Shown here: positions 52,043 to 61,473 of the stretch, one piece after another
How the letters are laid out: every line of letters starts with the position of its first letter
How positions within the stretch are numbered: position 1 is the first letter of the stretch
Assembly (NCBI GenBank): GCA_037439945.1
Contig: JBBIVA010000004.1
Location: 5,450-69,449, forward strand
DNA from: CALEUX01 sp037439945
Lineage (GTDB): Bacteria > Bacteroidota > Bacteroidia > Bacteroidales > Marinilabiliaceae
Length of the DNA stretch: 64,000 bases
Direction of reading: 5' to 3'
Program-made: the position numbers and the translations under genes
The notes under the pieces: model-generated
Databases searched by the model: none
What the model saw: only the letters and a program-made list of their open reading frames with translations
Told to the model about the DNA's origin: nothing

Positions 52043-55000
52043 ATGTTATACAAATTATTAATTAAAAATAAAACAATTTTATCCCTTTTAACCTTCCTGG
52101 TTGAGATTGCGATACCATTTCAAATATATGGGGGGGAAATATTACGTTTCGAACATTTTAATACTCTCCGTGGGTTATCGCAAAACAGTGTTTCGTGTAT
52201 ACTTTGTGATTCGCAGGGTTTTTTATGGATTGGTACAAATAATGGCCTCAACCGCTACGATGGGAACAAATTCAGGGTATTTCTGAATGAACAGGAAGGG
52301 GTACGAAATTTTACCCATAACCGAATTACCAGATTGTGGGAGGATTTACGTGGTTTTATATGGTTTGAAACACATGATGGTTATTACCATTTTTTTAACC
52401 CTGTTACTGAAAAATTCATATCGCTGTCGAGTACAATAGCAAAATCTGAAGAAAAACACTACCATTTTTCAGATTATCTTCAATATTCAAAAGATGAGAT
52501 TTGGTTAGGGCTCTCAGATAAAGGAGTTTTGCGGCTTGTATATGACGAAACTATTGATAATTATAAAATTACCAGTTTCTCATCAAGGGGTATAAGTTCA
52601 ATTTCAAATGACCAGGTTTCATTTGTACGAAAAGATGAAAATGGGAATATTTGGATTGGCACGGCGATGGGACTGACATTAGTTGAAAAAGAAACCCTGG
52701 CTTTACCCACACCAAGGTTTCAGCATATGTTTATCACCAATTCTTTTAAAGATTATATAGAAACAGCTTCTGAATTATGGTTTGCAACAGATGATGCTGG
52801 CATTTTAAAGTCTCAGAAACAAGGTCAACAATACACCTACATAAACACTCATAACACACCGTCATTAAAATCAAACGACATAGTAAAATTGTTTAAGACA
52901 AAATCTGGGGCTATTTTGGTTGCAATGCGTAACAATGGTATCCAGGTGCTGAAAAAAACAAATCAGGATTGGGTCCCGGTTTCAGTGCACGGTAACCAAA
53001 TCAACCAGATTTATGAGGATAAATATGGTTTATTATGGATTACAACTGAAAACTTTGGGGTTTCAGCAGTTAACACTAAAACATGGACTACTGATTTTTA
53101 CAGATTTTTCAACCCAGGTGCAGGTACGGTACCCGATTTGGAAAGACATGTGTTTTATGAAGATAAAAAAAATAACTTATGGATAGGAACTCATGAAGGT
53201 GGGTTAAATATATTTGACAGAGATAATAACAGGTTTACCCAGTATAAAAATAACCCATCAAATCCAAATTCCCTCTCATCAAACATAGTTATGGCTATTA
53301 CTGAAGATCATTCGGGTCAGTTATGGGTTGGTACGGGTCAGTTGCAGGGAAGTCTTGAAAGAGTAGTTTTGAAGGAGCCGGCTTTCGAGAATTTGCTTCC
53401 CGACAGAAGAATTAATCATATTTCAGATAATATTGTAAGGGCGCTTTTTGAAGATTCTCAAAAAAGATTATGGGTAGGGACTAAAGCAGGAAGGATACAT
53501 GTATATGAAAATGGTGCCCCCGTAATTGTTTTTGAACAATTGAAAACAATCAACGGTAATGTTACAGGGATTAGCCCTTACGCTTTTCATGTTGATAAAA
53601 AAGGCTTTTTCTGGGTTGGCTCAAAAGGGAAAGGGGTATTTGTTAGCAGGCAACCTTTAAATAGTTACAAAAATTTAAATAATATAGTATTTGTTAATTA
53701 TCAACAAATTGCAGGTGACAGTACTAGTTTGAGCAATAACAATGTTTATTCATTTGTTACCGACCCAAATGGCAATTTATGGATTGGGACGTACGGAAAT
53801 GGATTAAACTTGGTAACTGAAAATGAGAATAGTGAAAGAAAGTTTATTAGAATAAACACAAATAATTCATCCTTATCAAGCGACCTGGTACGTAACCTGC
53901 TAATTGACAGAAAAAGCAGGTTGTGGATAGCCACGGGCTACGGGTTAAACCTTATTGAAAAAATACCAACAGATAACACCCAGCCAATTATAAGAAATTT
54001 TTTGTCAAGCCAGAATTCCAAAGATGGAATTAGCCTTAACGATATTATACATCTTTATGAAGATTCAAAAGGAGATATTTGGGCTGCTACATTTGGAGGC
54101 GGAATAAACAGGCTAAAAGAGCTTAATGCCGAAAAAGCAACTTTTGAAGCGTTTAACCAGTTTAATGGTCTTAGCCACAACGTTGTATATGGAATTCTTG
54201 AAGACAATGACGGTTATCTTTGGTTCAGTTCTGAAAATGGATTAAGCCGACTTAATAAACAACATCGCTCATTTGAAGTATTTAATTCAAATAACGGTTT
54301 GAATTTTAACCCTTTTTCCGAAAACACCTGTGTTAAAAGTCACGATGGAAGATTAATGTTTGGCGGTTTCCTTGGCGTTGAAATAATTTCACCGAAAAAA
54401 CTAATAACAACACCTTGGCAAAACAACATTCAACTTACTGGCTTCCAGTTATTTAACAAAGATGTTTCTATAGGATTGGGCTCTCCTCTATCAAAAAGCA
54501 TATCTTTTACCGAGAAAATTACTTTAAGTAATGTTCAGTCAAGCTTTAGTTTTGAATATTCGGCCATGGACTTACTCGATCCTGAAAAGAACCAATATTC
54601 ATACAAACTTGAAAATTTTGACCCCGACTGGAACTTTGTAGGGAACCAGCGCAAAGCAACTTTTACAAACCTTTCACCTGGTAAATATATTTTCAGGGTA
54701 AAGGCATCTAACCGGGCAGGACAATGGATGACCAACGAACGGTTTGTGCAGATTGAAATTTTACCACCATGGTATAAAACTATTTGGGCTTTTATAATTT
54801 ATTCAGGGGTTTTGGTTTTACTTTTTTTTATTGTCTTTAGAACAATTTCAAAAATTAACCATTACAGGAATGAGTTAAAAATAGAACGTAGGGTTAATGA
54901 CATGAAACTAAGGTTTTTCACCAATATATCACATGAAATTAGAACTCCGCTTACCTTAATTATAGGGCCGATTGAAGATTTAATAAGTAAATCCAAACTG

Positions 55001-56443
55001 GATACTTCCGACAGGCAAAAATTGGAAATTATCAGGCGAAATGGAAAAAGAATGCTAAACCTTACAAATCAATTGCTGGATTTCAGAAAAATCCAAAACA
55101 ATAAAATGGTTTTAAAGATAAGTGAATTTGATATTGTGGGTTTTACACGTAACATTTTTGAAAGTTTTGAGCTCCTGGCCCAACATAAAAACATTAACTA
55201 CAATTTTAATACAAACATCGATAGTTTCTATATCTGGGGCGACCCATCAAAACTGGATATTGTAATTTACAATATCATTTCAAACGCGTTAAAATTCACA
55301 GAAGCAAATAAATCTGTGAATATAACCCTCGAAAAAAAAATAAACACTGATTTATTTGAAATTAAAATTTCAGATGAAGGCAGGGGTATACCAAAGGAGC
55401 ACCTTCCGGAATTATTTGAGAGATATACAATATTAAGTGGTAAGGAATTGGCCGGAACCGGCATTGGCTTATCACTGGCAAATGAACTAATTAAACTGCA
55501 TAACGGTGAAATTGATGTATTATCTGAACCAGGAAAAGGAAGTTCATTTATTGTTAAATTAAAAACAGGAAAAGAACACTTTGGTTTATCTGATAAAATT
55601 ATTTTTTCAGGCAAAAATGAAAATACTCATCCAAAGCATGAACCAACTGAAACAATTGATATTGAGAGTTTATCCGAAGATGATAACTTAGGTGAAAAAG
55701 CTAAACCCATGGTATTGGTGGTTGAAGACAACCATGAAATCAGGGAATATATTAAACAGTCACTGAGCCCTGAATTTGTTTGTTGCACAGCTGAAAACGG
55801 GCAGGAAGCAATTAATTTTATTAATATTCAGAATCCTGATTTAATAATCTCAGATATTATGATGCCGGTTATGGATGGTTTGGAAATGACCCGGCATATT
55901 AAAGAAAATTTTCAAACATCACATATACCAGTTATTTTATTAACATCAAAAACAGGCCTTAACGACCAGATAACAGGTATCGAAACCGGTGCAGAGGCAT
56001 ATATAACCAAACCCTTTAATTCAGGTTATTTAAAAGCTATGGTAGGAAACCTTTTGGAACAAAGAAGAAATATAATCACAAGGTTTCATGAAAATAAAAC
56101 AATAGATCCCTCAGCAAAGATCGTAAACTCTAAGGATGAAGAGTTTATCAAACAATTGGTTGGTTATATTGAAGATAATTATTCGGAAGAATTTTCAATT
56201 GAATCACTGGCTGAAAAAATGTGCGTAAGCCGGACGGTGTTTTATAATAAAGTTAAAGGGTTGACAGGCTTAAGCCCAGTTGAATTTGTGCGTGAATTGA
56301 AGCTTAAAATTGCCGCCCAGTTTATTAGCCAGGGTTATAATGTTTCAGAAGCTGCAATGAAGGTTGGCTTTTCAGATGCAAGATATTTTAGCCGTCAATT
56401 TAAGGCTCTATTTGGCTATTTACCCAGTAAACATTCCAAATAA
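52043..56443 (+). CDS. Hybrid two-component regulator of pectin use
   Basis: One polypeptide of 1466 residues from the ATG at 52043, preferred to an in-frame TTG five codons earlier. Order: signal segment; about fourteen Reg_prop repeats forming a periplasmic double propeller (about 25-790; FLWIGTNNGLNRYDG type); Y_Y_Y domain (about 830-895); membrane span (about 912-935); HisKA with His964 in NISHEIRTPL; HATPase with GTGIGLSLANELI; receiver with phospho-acceptor Asp1271 in ISDIMMPVMDG; AraC-type HTH (about 1372-1466). Such HTCS sense an oligosaccharide in the periplasm and activate their own locus, here presumably the pectin operons. Confidence 0.96.
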   Translation: MLYKLLIKNKTILSLLTFLVEIAIPFQIYGGEILRFEHFNTLRGLSQNSVSCILCDSQGFLWIGTNNGLNRYDGNKFRVFLNEQEGVRNFTHNRITRLWEDLRGFIWFETHDGYYHFFNPVTEKFISLSSTIAKSEEKHYHFSDYLQYSKDEIWLGLSDKGVLRLVYDETIDNYKITSFSSRGISSISNDQVSFVRKDENGNIWIGTAMGLTLVEKETLALPTPRFQHMFITNSFKDYIETASELWFATDDAGILKSQKQGQQYTYINTHNTPSLKSNDIVKLFKTKSGAILVAMRNNGIQVLKKTNQDWVPVSVHGNQINQIYEDKYGLLWITTENFGVSAVNTKTWTTDFYRFFNPGAGTVPDLERHVFYEDKKNNLWIGTHEGGLNIFDRDNNRFTQYKNNPSNPNSLSSNIVMAITEDHSGQLWVGTGQLQGSLERVVLKEPAFENLLPDRRINHISDNIVRALFEDSQKRLWVGTKAGRIHVYENGAPVIVFEQLKTINGNVTGISPYAFHVDKKGFFWVGSKGKGVFVSRQPLNSYKNLNNIVFVNYQQIAGDSTSLSNNNVYSFVTDPNGNLWIGTYGNGLNLVTENENSERKFIRINTNNSSLSSDLVRNLLIDRKSRLWIATGYGLNLIEKIPTDNTQPIIRNFLSSQNSKDGISLNDIIHLYEDSKGDIWAATFGGGINRLKELNAEKATFEAFNQFNGLSHNVVYGILEDNDGYLWFSSENGLSRLNKQHRSFEVFNSNNGLNFNPFSENTCVKSHDGRLMFGGFLGVEIISPKKLITTPWQNNIQLTGFQLFNKDVSIGLGSPLSKSISFTEKITLSNVQSSFSFEYSAMDLLDPEKNQYSYKLENFDPDWNFVGNQRKATFTNLSPGKYIFRVKASNRAGQWMTNERFVQIEILPPWYKTIWAFIIYSGVLVLLFFIVFRTISKINHYRNELKIERRVNDMKLRFFTNISHEIRTPLTLIIGPIEDLISKSKLDTSDRQKLEIIRRNGKRMLNLTNQLLDFRKIQNNKMVLKISEFDIVGFTRNIFESFELLAQHKNINYNFNTNIDSFYIWGDPSKLDIVIYNIISNALKFTEANKSVNITLEKKINTDLFEIKISDEGRGIPKEHLPELFERYTILSGKELAGTGIGLSLANELIKLHNGEIDVLSEPGKGSSFIVKLKTGKEHFGLSDKIIFSGKNENTHPKHEPTETIDIESLSEDDNLGEKAKPMVLVVEDNHEIREYIKQSLSPEFVCCTAENGQEAINFINIQNPDLIISDIMMPVMDGLEMTRHIKENFQTSHIPVILLTSKTGLNDQITGIETGAEAYITKPFNSGYLKAMVGNLLEQRRNIITRFHENKTIDPSAKIVNSKDEEFIKQLVGYIEDNYSEEFSIESLAEKMCVSRTVFYNKVKGLTGLSPVEFVRELKLKIAAQFISQGYNVSEAAMKVGFSDARYFSRQFKALFGYLPSKHSK

Positions 56444-56773
56444 TACCTGCAAAAAAATAAAATACACTACCCTTAAATATTCTTTAATCAACAACGGTTT
56501 TAAACCCCGTACTTATAGCTTAAAAGCGATTTTTAATATAAACCCGGATTTGTCGTTAGCTGTATTTACTAATAACGTCCATTAAAAACCACCAGACTAA
56601 GTTGTTGTCAATAACACTTAATACATCAAACCGCTTACATAAAACTATAAATTGTTATCAGAAATGCTTACAATTTATGTTTTTCTAAATGGAACCTTTA
56701 CCGAACATCCGCCAGGGTTAATCCCGGCTAAGCCATTAGTTCAGTGCATCCCTAATAACTTAGCCGTGATAAA
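56444..56773. other. Gap between HTCS and the carboxyltransferase gene
   Basis: Lies between two convergent genes. Nearly all of it is copy 3 of the long intergenic repeat (56539-56765). No terminator with a clear T-run and no gene are seen. Confidence 0.6.
56539..56765 (+). repeat. Long intergenic repeat, copy 3
   Basis: The plus strand matches the minus strand of 35998-36221: AACCCGGATTTGTCGTTAGC at the front, TTATCAGAAATGCTTAC in the middle and CCCGGCTAAGCCATTAGTTC at the end. It is more diverged than the other two copies are from each other. Confidence 0.65.
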
Positions 56774-58321
56774 TTATAATTTTAACCTGGCTGCCAAAAC
56801 CCACGGACTTACCTGACGGATGCTGTTGATGGCATACCTTGCGCCATTTTCGCCTTCCATTGCAGCAACTGCAGCCGTAATAACTGCTACATCATCATTA
56901 TTATCCGAACTAACTTCAATTTCCTGTTTAGATTCAGTACCGGCCTTTTTTTGTTCAGGTTCAATTTGTTGGTTAAGTGTCCCATCTTTACGCATCTTAA
57001 AGAATTTCTCAGCCACCTGGGGCAATAATGCATAGGTTAAAACATCTTCATCCTGAATGATATAATCCTTTATTTTTTCTTTTGTTTTTTCCAGTTCAGG
57101 TTCAAGCAAATCTGCCGGACGACAAGTGATTGGCCCCTCATCGCCCAATATTTTTTTTGTCAGCTCAGTGCTTATAGGGGCAGGAGTCCGGCCATATTCG
57201 CCCTTTACAATTCCTTTAGACTCTTTAGGTACCATTTTGTACCTTTCGCCCATCAGAACATTAAATACAGCCTGTGTACCAACAATCTGGCTCGATGGGG
57301 TTACCAAGGGCGGGTATCCAAAATCTTTTCTTACTCTGGGTACTTCTTGCAAAACTTCATCGTACTTATCAAGGGCATTTGATTGTTTCAACTGTGATAT
57401 CAAATTTGAAATCATTCCACCCGGAACCTGGTAAATTAGGGCATTTACATCAATTCCCATAACCTTAGGGTCAAGAAGCCCGCTTTCAATCCATTTATCC
57501 TTCATTGGCCTGAAATATTCAGCAATTTCACTAAGTTTTACCAAGTCGAGACCTGAATCACGTTCTGTACCTTGTATAGAGGCAACCAAAGGTTCTGTGG
57601 CAGGTTGTGATGTGCCTAAAGCCATTGGGGAGATGGCCGTATCAACCACATCAACCCCGGCTTCAATGGCTTTTAAAAGGGTCATTGACGCTAAACCACT
57701 GGTATAGTGGGTATGCAACTGAACAGGAAGCTTTATCTTGGATTTTATCGCTTTAACCAATTCATAGGCATCGTAGGGTTTTAATAAACCGGCCATATCC
57801 TTGATACAAATAGAGTGTGCACCCATATCCTCAAAAATTTTCGCATCCTGAACGAATAGGTCAAATTTGTGTACCGGACTGGTAGTATATGAAATACAAG
57901 CCTGGGCATGGCCCCCTTCTTTAATACAGGCTTTTATTGACTTTTCAATATTTCTGTGATCATTAAGGGCATCGAAAATACGGATAATATCCATTCCGTT
58001 GGCCACAGCTTTCTGAACAAAATACTCGACAACATCATCTGCATAGTGTTTATAACCTAAAAGGTTCTGGCCCCTTAACAACATTTGCAATGGGGTATTT
58101 TTTGCAAGTGCCTTTATTTTTCTCAGCCTGTCCCATGGATCTTCGTTTAAAAATCTGATACATGCATCAAATGTTGCCCCACCCCAGGCTTCCAAAGAAT
58201 GATAACCAATATTGTCAAGTTTTTCTATAATGGGCAACATCTCTTCGGTTCTCATACGGGTAGCTATTAACGATTGGTGTGCATCCCTAAGAACTGTTTC
58301 TGTTATTCTTACCTTATTCAT
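56774..58321 (-). CDS. Carboxyltransferase subunit (oxaloacetate decarboxylase alpha / PycB type)
   Basis: A biotin-dependent carboxyltransferase of 515 residues. TETVLRDAHQSLIATRMRTE is the start of the HMGL-like TIM barrel, LHTHYTSGLA carries the metal-binding histidines, and MLLRGQNLLGYKHYADDVV is family-typical. It would move a carboxyl group between oxaloacetate or pyruvate and carboxybiotin. The last about 40 residues (AVITAAVAAMEG ... SIRQVSPWVLAAR) resemble the cytoplasmic tail of decarboxylase gamma subunits, an unusual addition. The biotin carrier is a separate gene 137 bases upstream. Confidence 0.9.
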   Translation of the reverse strand: MNKVRITETVLRDAHQSLIATRMRTEEMLPIIEKLDNIGYHSLEAWGGATFDACIRFLNEDPWDRLRKIKALAKNTPLQMLLRGQNLLGYKHYADDVVEYFVQKAVANGMDIIRIFDALNDHRNIEKSIKACIKEGGHAQACISYTTSPVHKFDLFVQDAKIFEDMGAHSICIKDMAGLLKPYDAYELVKAIKSKIKLPVQLHTHYTSGLASMTLLKAIEAGVDVVDTAISPMALGTSQPATEPLVASIQGTERDSGLDLVKLSEIAEYFRPMKDKWIESGLLDPKVMGIDVNALIYQVPGGMISNLISQLKQSNALDKYDEVLQEVPRVRKDFGYPPLVTPSSQIVGTQAVFNVLMGERYKMVPKESKGIVKGEYGRTPAPISTELTKKILGDEGPITCRPADLLEPELEKTKEKIKDYIIQDEDVLTYALLPQVAEKFFKMRKDGTLNQQIEPEQKKAGTESKQEIEVSSDNNDDVAVITAAVAAMEGENGARYAINSIRQVSPWVLAARLKL

Positions 58322-58458
58322 AATAAATTAATAAAAAACACTCAGACGGAACCATATTATCTAGTACCTGTAAATTATTCCTCTGATCAATGTTAAATAC
58401 AACAATATATTTATGTCACAAATAGAAAGGTTAAAAACAAATGCATACAGAATAAAAA

Positions 58459-58833
58459 CTACTCTATAATAATAAGTACTTCTCCTGCAGAAATTACAGC
58501 GCCTTCTGACGTTTTAACTTCTGAAACAACCCCATCAATTGGTGATGTTAAGTCATTTTCCATTTTCATTGCCTCAAAAACCAAAAGTTTCTGTCCTTTT
58601 TTTACAACATCACCGGGCGAAACAAAGACCTTAATTACACTACCTGGCATTATAGCAGTCACTTTATTTCCTTTTAATGGTGCTTTATTTTCTTTAAGGT
58701 TTGAACTTGAAATATAGGGTTTTAGCCTTGGGGCAGCATTTATTGTTTCTGTTGCCTTGGCGGCTCCGGCTTTTATTTCAACTACTTCAACCTCGTATTG
58801 GGTTTGATTAACTGTTATGAGATACCTTTTCAT
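58459..58833 (-). CDS. Biotin carboxyl carrier protein
   Basis: A biotin carrier of 124 residues from the ATG at 58833. EAMKMENDL carries the lysine that is biotinylated, inside a lipoyl/biotinyl fold covering about residues 55-124, after a charged linker. The frame extends 37 codons further upstream, but that part looks like non-coding repeat DNA, so I use the downstream start (MKRYLITVNQTQYEVEVV), which matches other carriers. It serves the carboxyltransferase encoded next. Confidence 0.92.
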   Translation of the reverse strand: MKRYLITVNQTQYEVEVVEIKAGAAKATETINAAPRLKPYISSSNLKENKAPLKGNKVTAIMPGSVIKVFVSPGDVVKKGQKLLVFEAMKMENDLTSPIDGVVSEVKTSEGAVISAGEVLIIIE

Positions 58834-58873
58834 CCGTAAAAAATTTTTAGTTTTATTGTTGGATAGTTTGACC
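58827..58873 (-). repeat. Possible repeat tail at the biotin carrier start
   Basis: On the minus strand AAACTATCCAACAATAAAAC ... TTTTTTACGGATGAAAA ends at the biotin carrier start codon. This is the same arrangement as the 172-bp repeat before lacI and GH105, but more diverged. I consider it a probable, not certain, member. Confidence 0.4.
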
Positions 58874-58989
58874 TTTACCCAGGTACGTTTGCCTTTATCA
58901 AGGTCATTGCCTATCACTACTTTTGTAATTAAAATATTGTTCAAATTATGCGTATTTGCTCTTCTGCCCTGGTCTAAAAACCTTTTAAT

Positions 58990-59049
58990 TTTTCAACCGT
59001 AAATAACTTGTTTTTGAATTGTCGGATAGCCTGTCCCGACTATTCGGGA
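58990..59049 (-). repeat. Repeat tail fragment in inverted orientation
   Basis: On the minus strand TCCCGAATAGTCGGGACAGG continues into CTATCCGACAATTC, then TTATTTACGGTTGAAAA. It matches the end of the 172-bp repeat, but the ATG has become TTG. TCCCGA/TCGGGA form a hairpin. Confidence 0.6.
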
Positions 59050-59113
59050 ATTACCAATTAACAAAATTTACAAAAGGAATGTTCCGGCCTAACTATTAAA
59101 AAATTTTATTCGG

Positions 59114-59283
59114 ATGAAACACCAATGTTTGTAAAAACAACTTGTCCCGACTTTTCGGTAAACACCTGTGAATCGAAGATCGATGAAGTCAAAATAGCAA
59201 AGATGGAGTTCTACCGTAAAAACGGGACAACCTGTTCCGCAACGCGGAAAGCTATCCGAACTTAATCAAAAATTTATTTACGA
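59114..59283 (+). repeat. 172-bp start-codon repeat, copy 3
   Basis: A 170-base copy, beginning ATGAAACACCAATGTTT and ending TTTATTTACGA before ATGAAAATT. Here the ATG leads only into AAA ATT AAT CTG TAA, so no gene follows. Confidence 0.75.
59125..59265 (+). CDS. Small ORF inside repeat copy 3 (46 residues)
   Basis: An open frame of 46 codons. It reads MFVKTTCPDFSVNTCESKID at the front and continues EVKIAKMEFYRKNGTTCSAT, rich in Lys, Thr and Cys. It aligns with the 49-codon frame of copy 1 in its central part and with the broken frame of copy 2 (KIDEVKTSKMEFY). No known domain. Confidence 0.4.
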   Translation: MFVKTTCPDFSVNTCESKIDEVKIAKMEFYRKNGTTCSATRKAIRT

Positions 59284-59650
59284 ATGAAAATTAATCTGTA
59301 AATGGTTTCTGATTTTGATGGTCATTTCAAAAAACAACTTCATGACTTATCCACCACAACTTAGTTTTTATAATTTTAATCAACCACCACAAAAATAGTT
59401 TATTAGAGTGAAAAAACTACATTAATAGTTTTTTCAGGGACTATAATTAATTGATTTTACAGTTAGTTTCTTCTCAACTGGTTGAAAATGAATAGAGAAA
59501 AAAATCTTTAATTAAAGTTAAATTAATTGGTTGATAATCTTTATGAAAAATAATGCGGGGGGGGGTAGCCAATAAAAAAAGTGATAGGGGGGATATTATG
59601 GACTAAGATAAAAAAATGAATTGTTATCACTACTATCCGATAAAAAGTTG

Positions 59651-59672
59651 TTTTGTCCCTAACGGGACAAAA
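59651..59672. repeat. Hairpin TTTTGTCCC-taac-GGGACAAAA
   Basis: Perfect 9-base arms (59651-59659 and 59664-59672) with a 4-base loop. First of three strong hairpins in 140 bases. Confidence 0.7.
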
Positions 59673-59693
59673 GTTCAATTCTCAATTAGGTGT

Positions 59694-59750
59694 TTTACCG
59701 ATATTCTGTACCTAACGGCACTGTGCCGTCAGGTACAGAATATCGGTAAA
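59694..59750. repeat. Large cruciform-like inverted repeat
   Basis: Twenty-base perfect arms (59694-59713 and 59731-59750; left arm begins TTTACCGATATTC) enclose an inner perfect 7-base pair ACGGCAC/GTGCCGT with a one-base loop. The near-continuous stem is far longer than a terminator needs and has no T-run. Resembles REP-type elements. Confidence 0.75.
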
Positions 59751-59772
59751 GTTGAATCGACCCCAATTTTCA

Positions 59773-59789
59773 GTGTCCTGAAGGGACAC
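59773..59789. repeat. Hairpin GTGTCC-tgaag-GGACAC
   Basis: Perfect 6-base arms (59773-59778 and 59784-59789). It shares the GTCC/GGAC theme with the hairpin at 59651-59672, suggesting a related unit. Confidence 0.55.
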
Positions 59790-59862
59790 CGCAATTAGTT
59801 GGCATTATAGTATGTTATCGAAAAATTTATCGGACAGTAGTGAATTGTTATAAAAAGATTTA

Positions 59863-60786
59863 TTATGGTTCAAAACCATTTAAGACTTTTTCTGTGAAAT
59901 ATTTTGTTGATCCCTTTTTACTAATTTTTTTAGACCAACCTACCCTATTTTTTATATTTCCTCCTGGGCCCGATGAAAGGAATTCGCCATAATAAACGGT
60001 TTTTTCAGCCGCAGGCCTGCCCCAGTTGTGCCAACCTGCAGGCAAAATATGATTTCCCATTTCACATTTTATGAAAACTGTTTTGGCATAATCTCTCCAT
60101 GGCCTGCCCAAATAAACTTTATCAATTCCCTCATCGGCAATTAACCGGCAATTAATAAATACAAATCCGTACTTTATGCCCGAAGGGGTTGAAGCAGCAG
60201 TTATGTACGAGTTCTTTTTGCTTTTAATTATGCACCCGTCAAATAAAACTGTTGATGGCCCGAAAATAAAATCAGTGGTACCTTCAATATAACAATTTTT
60301 TATATATATCCTGCTTGCTTCCCTTCCGGCATAAAATGTATCCTGATCGCCTATCATCCTGCAATTTACAAAAACCGCCCGGTCACCTTCAACATGCAAT
60401 GCTACAGCCTGACCAACGGGACCAGCATCATTCATAAAGGTTATATTTTCAGCACGAAAATCATTTCCATGTACTAAAAAAGTGTAGGAAGTGAAAGTAT
60501 TTATGATTCCCTTTCCGCTGTAATCGTTATAAACAATAATCGTATTTAATGGGTCTTCGCCAAGCATAGTAATCCCTGTAGCCCAGGTTGGTACAACAAT
60601 CTTTTCGCGGTATATACCTGGTTTTAATTTAATAGTTATAGGTTCGGGGTTAAAAGCCCTTTGAGCATCAACAGCTTTTTGAATTGATGTATAATTTCCT
60701 GAACCGTCAATTGCAACTGTTACTTCCACGCCCAATAGCCCAGTCCATATATTGAGAAAAAATAAAATAATCAATAAAAACCTCAT
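59863..60786 (-). CDS. CE8 pectin methylesterase, second copy
   Basis: A secreted pectinesterase of 307 residues (signal peptide about 1-20). GQAVALHVEGDRAVFVNC, GDQDTFYAGREASRIY, GTTDFIFGPSTVLFDGC (nucleophile Asp) and YLGRPWRDYAKTVF are the CE8 signatures. It differs clearly from the enzyme at 50690-51682, so it is not a recent duplicate and may prefer a different ester pattern or chain length. It lies outside the main block, after the hairpin-rich gap. Confidence 0.94.
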   Translation of the reverse strand: MRFLLIILFFLNIWTGLLGVEVTVAIDGSGNYTSIQKAVDAQRAFNPEPITIKLKPGIYREKIVVPTWATGITMLGEDPLNTIIVYNDYSGKGIINTFTSYTFLVHGNDFRAENITFMNDAGPVGQAVALHVEGDRAVFVNCRMIGDQDTFYAGREASRIYIKNCYIEGTTDFIFGPSTVLFDGCIIKSKKNSYITAASTPSGIKYGFVFINCRLIADEGIDKVYLGRPWRDYAKTVFIKCEMGNHILPAGWHNWGRPAAEKTVYYGEFLSSGPGGNIKNRVGWSKKISKKGSTKYFTEKVLNGFEP

Positions 60787-60822
60787 GGATTACTAATTGA
60801 TAAACATTTAAAAACCAAACCC

Positions 60823-61473
60823 CTAAACTCCTAATAGTTGTATTGCTAAACCAGAGAGAAATATAACAGTACCGGCAATTAAATGTCTGGATCTTTCAAA
60901 AGGTTTAAAAGATACAAAACCAAGGCCATAATATACAAATGCAACAGCACCCATCATAGTTAAAAGTGTTGACAGCCCAAATATCCCGGTAACTGCAAAA
61001 AGTGCCCCAAGGCTCTCATTAGCTGCGGGGTACATCAAAACAGGAATCAACACTTCACATGGGCCAAGCACAAAAATTACAAATAACACCCAAGGAGTTA
61101 TTTTCTTTTTATCACCATTAGCTATATGGTTATGAGAATGATCTTTATGCCTGTACCATTGTCTTAATCCCCAAACAGCATAAACCAAACCAAAGGCTAT
61201 AAGACCCCATGCGGCTAAATTACCTCTAAAACCTTCCAGATTTACAAGGTTTTCAAGCTGCGTTCCAATGCCAATACCTATAAATCCAATTATTACCGAG
61301 CTTAATATATGACCAATTCCACAAATAAAAGTCAACCAGAGGGTCCTTTTGAAACTCCAATTTTCTGCCTTACCAATCATAATAAAGGGCAGGTAATGGT
61401 CAGGGCCAACAATTGTATGAAAAAACCCCAACGATGCTGCCAGATAGATTAAAACCTGAAATTCAGTATCCAT
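60823..61473 (-). CDS. NicO/UreH-like membrane transporter
   Basis: An integral membrane protein of 216 residues with about six spans. FFHTIVGPDHYLPFIMIGKAE near the N-terminus (HxxxxGPDH) and FICGIGHILSSVIIGFIGI are the histidine motifs of the NicO/UreH family, linked to nickel or cobalt movement. The cytoplasmic loop HKDHSHNH (about 113-120) is a plausible metal site. Annotations in this family vary. Nickel transport would fit the nickel-dependent LarA-like enzyme in this window, but the two genes are 35 kb apart. Confidence 0.75.
   Translation of the reverse strand: MDTEFQVLIYLAASLGFFHTIVGPDHYLPFIMIGKAENWSFKRTLWLTFICGIGHILSSVIIGFIGIGIGTQLENLVNLEGFRGNLAAWGLIAFGLVYAVWGLRQWYRHKDHSHNHIANGDKKKITPWVLFVIFVLGPCEVLIPVLMYPAANESLGALFAVTGIFGLSTLLTMMGAVAFVYYGLGFVSFKPFERSRHLIAGTVIFLSGLAIQLLGV

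Larger units (their letters stand above)
58834..59862. other. Repeat- and hairpin-rich gap of about 1 kb
   Basis: No conventional gene. It contains a diverged repeat tail (58827-58873), an inverted tail copy (58990-59049), a full repeat copy with a small ORF (59114-59283), a run of nine G (59557-59565) and three strong hairpins (59651-59789). Confidence 0.7.

Noticed and set aside
56364..56585. Open frame overlapping the end of the HTCS gene
   Set aside because: Most of it is the HTCS C-terminus in another frame and the rest runs into repeat DNA. No coding character.
58834..58944. N-terminal extension of the biotin carrier frame by 37 codons
   Set aside because: The extension does not resemble carrier proteins, and its last part coincides with the diverged repeat tail. 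The ATG at 58833 gives a standard carrier.
59557..59565. Run of nine G as a phase-variable tract
   Set aside because: No reading frame or promoter spans it, so there is nothing for slippage to switch. It may also be a sequencing-prone site.
59651..59789. CRISPR array
   Set aside because: The hairpins are not regular direct repeats with spacers of even length and there are no cas genes.
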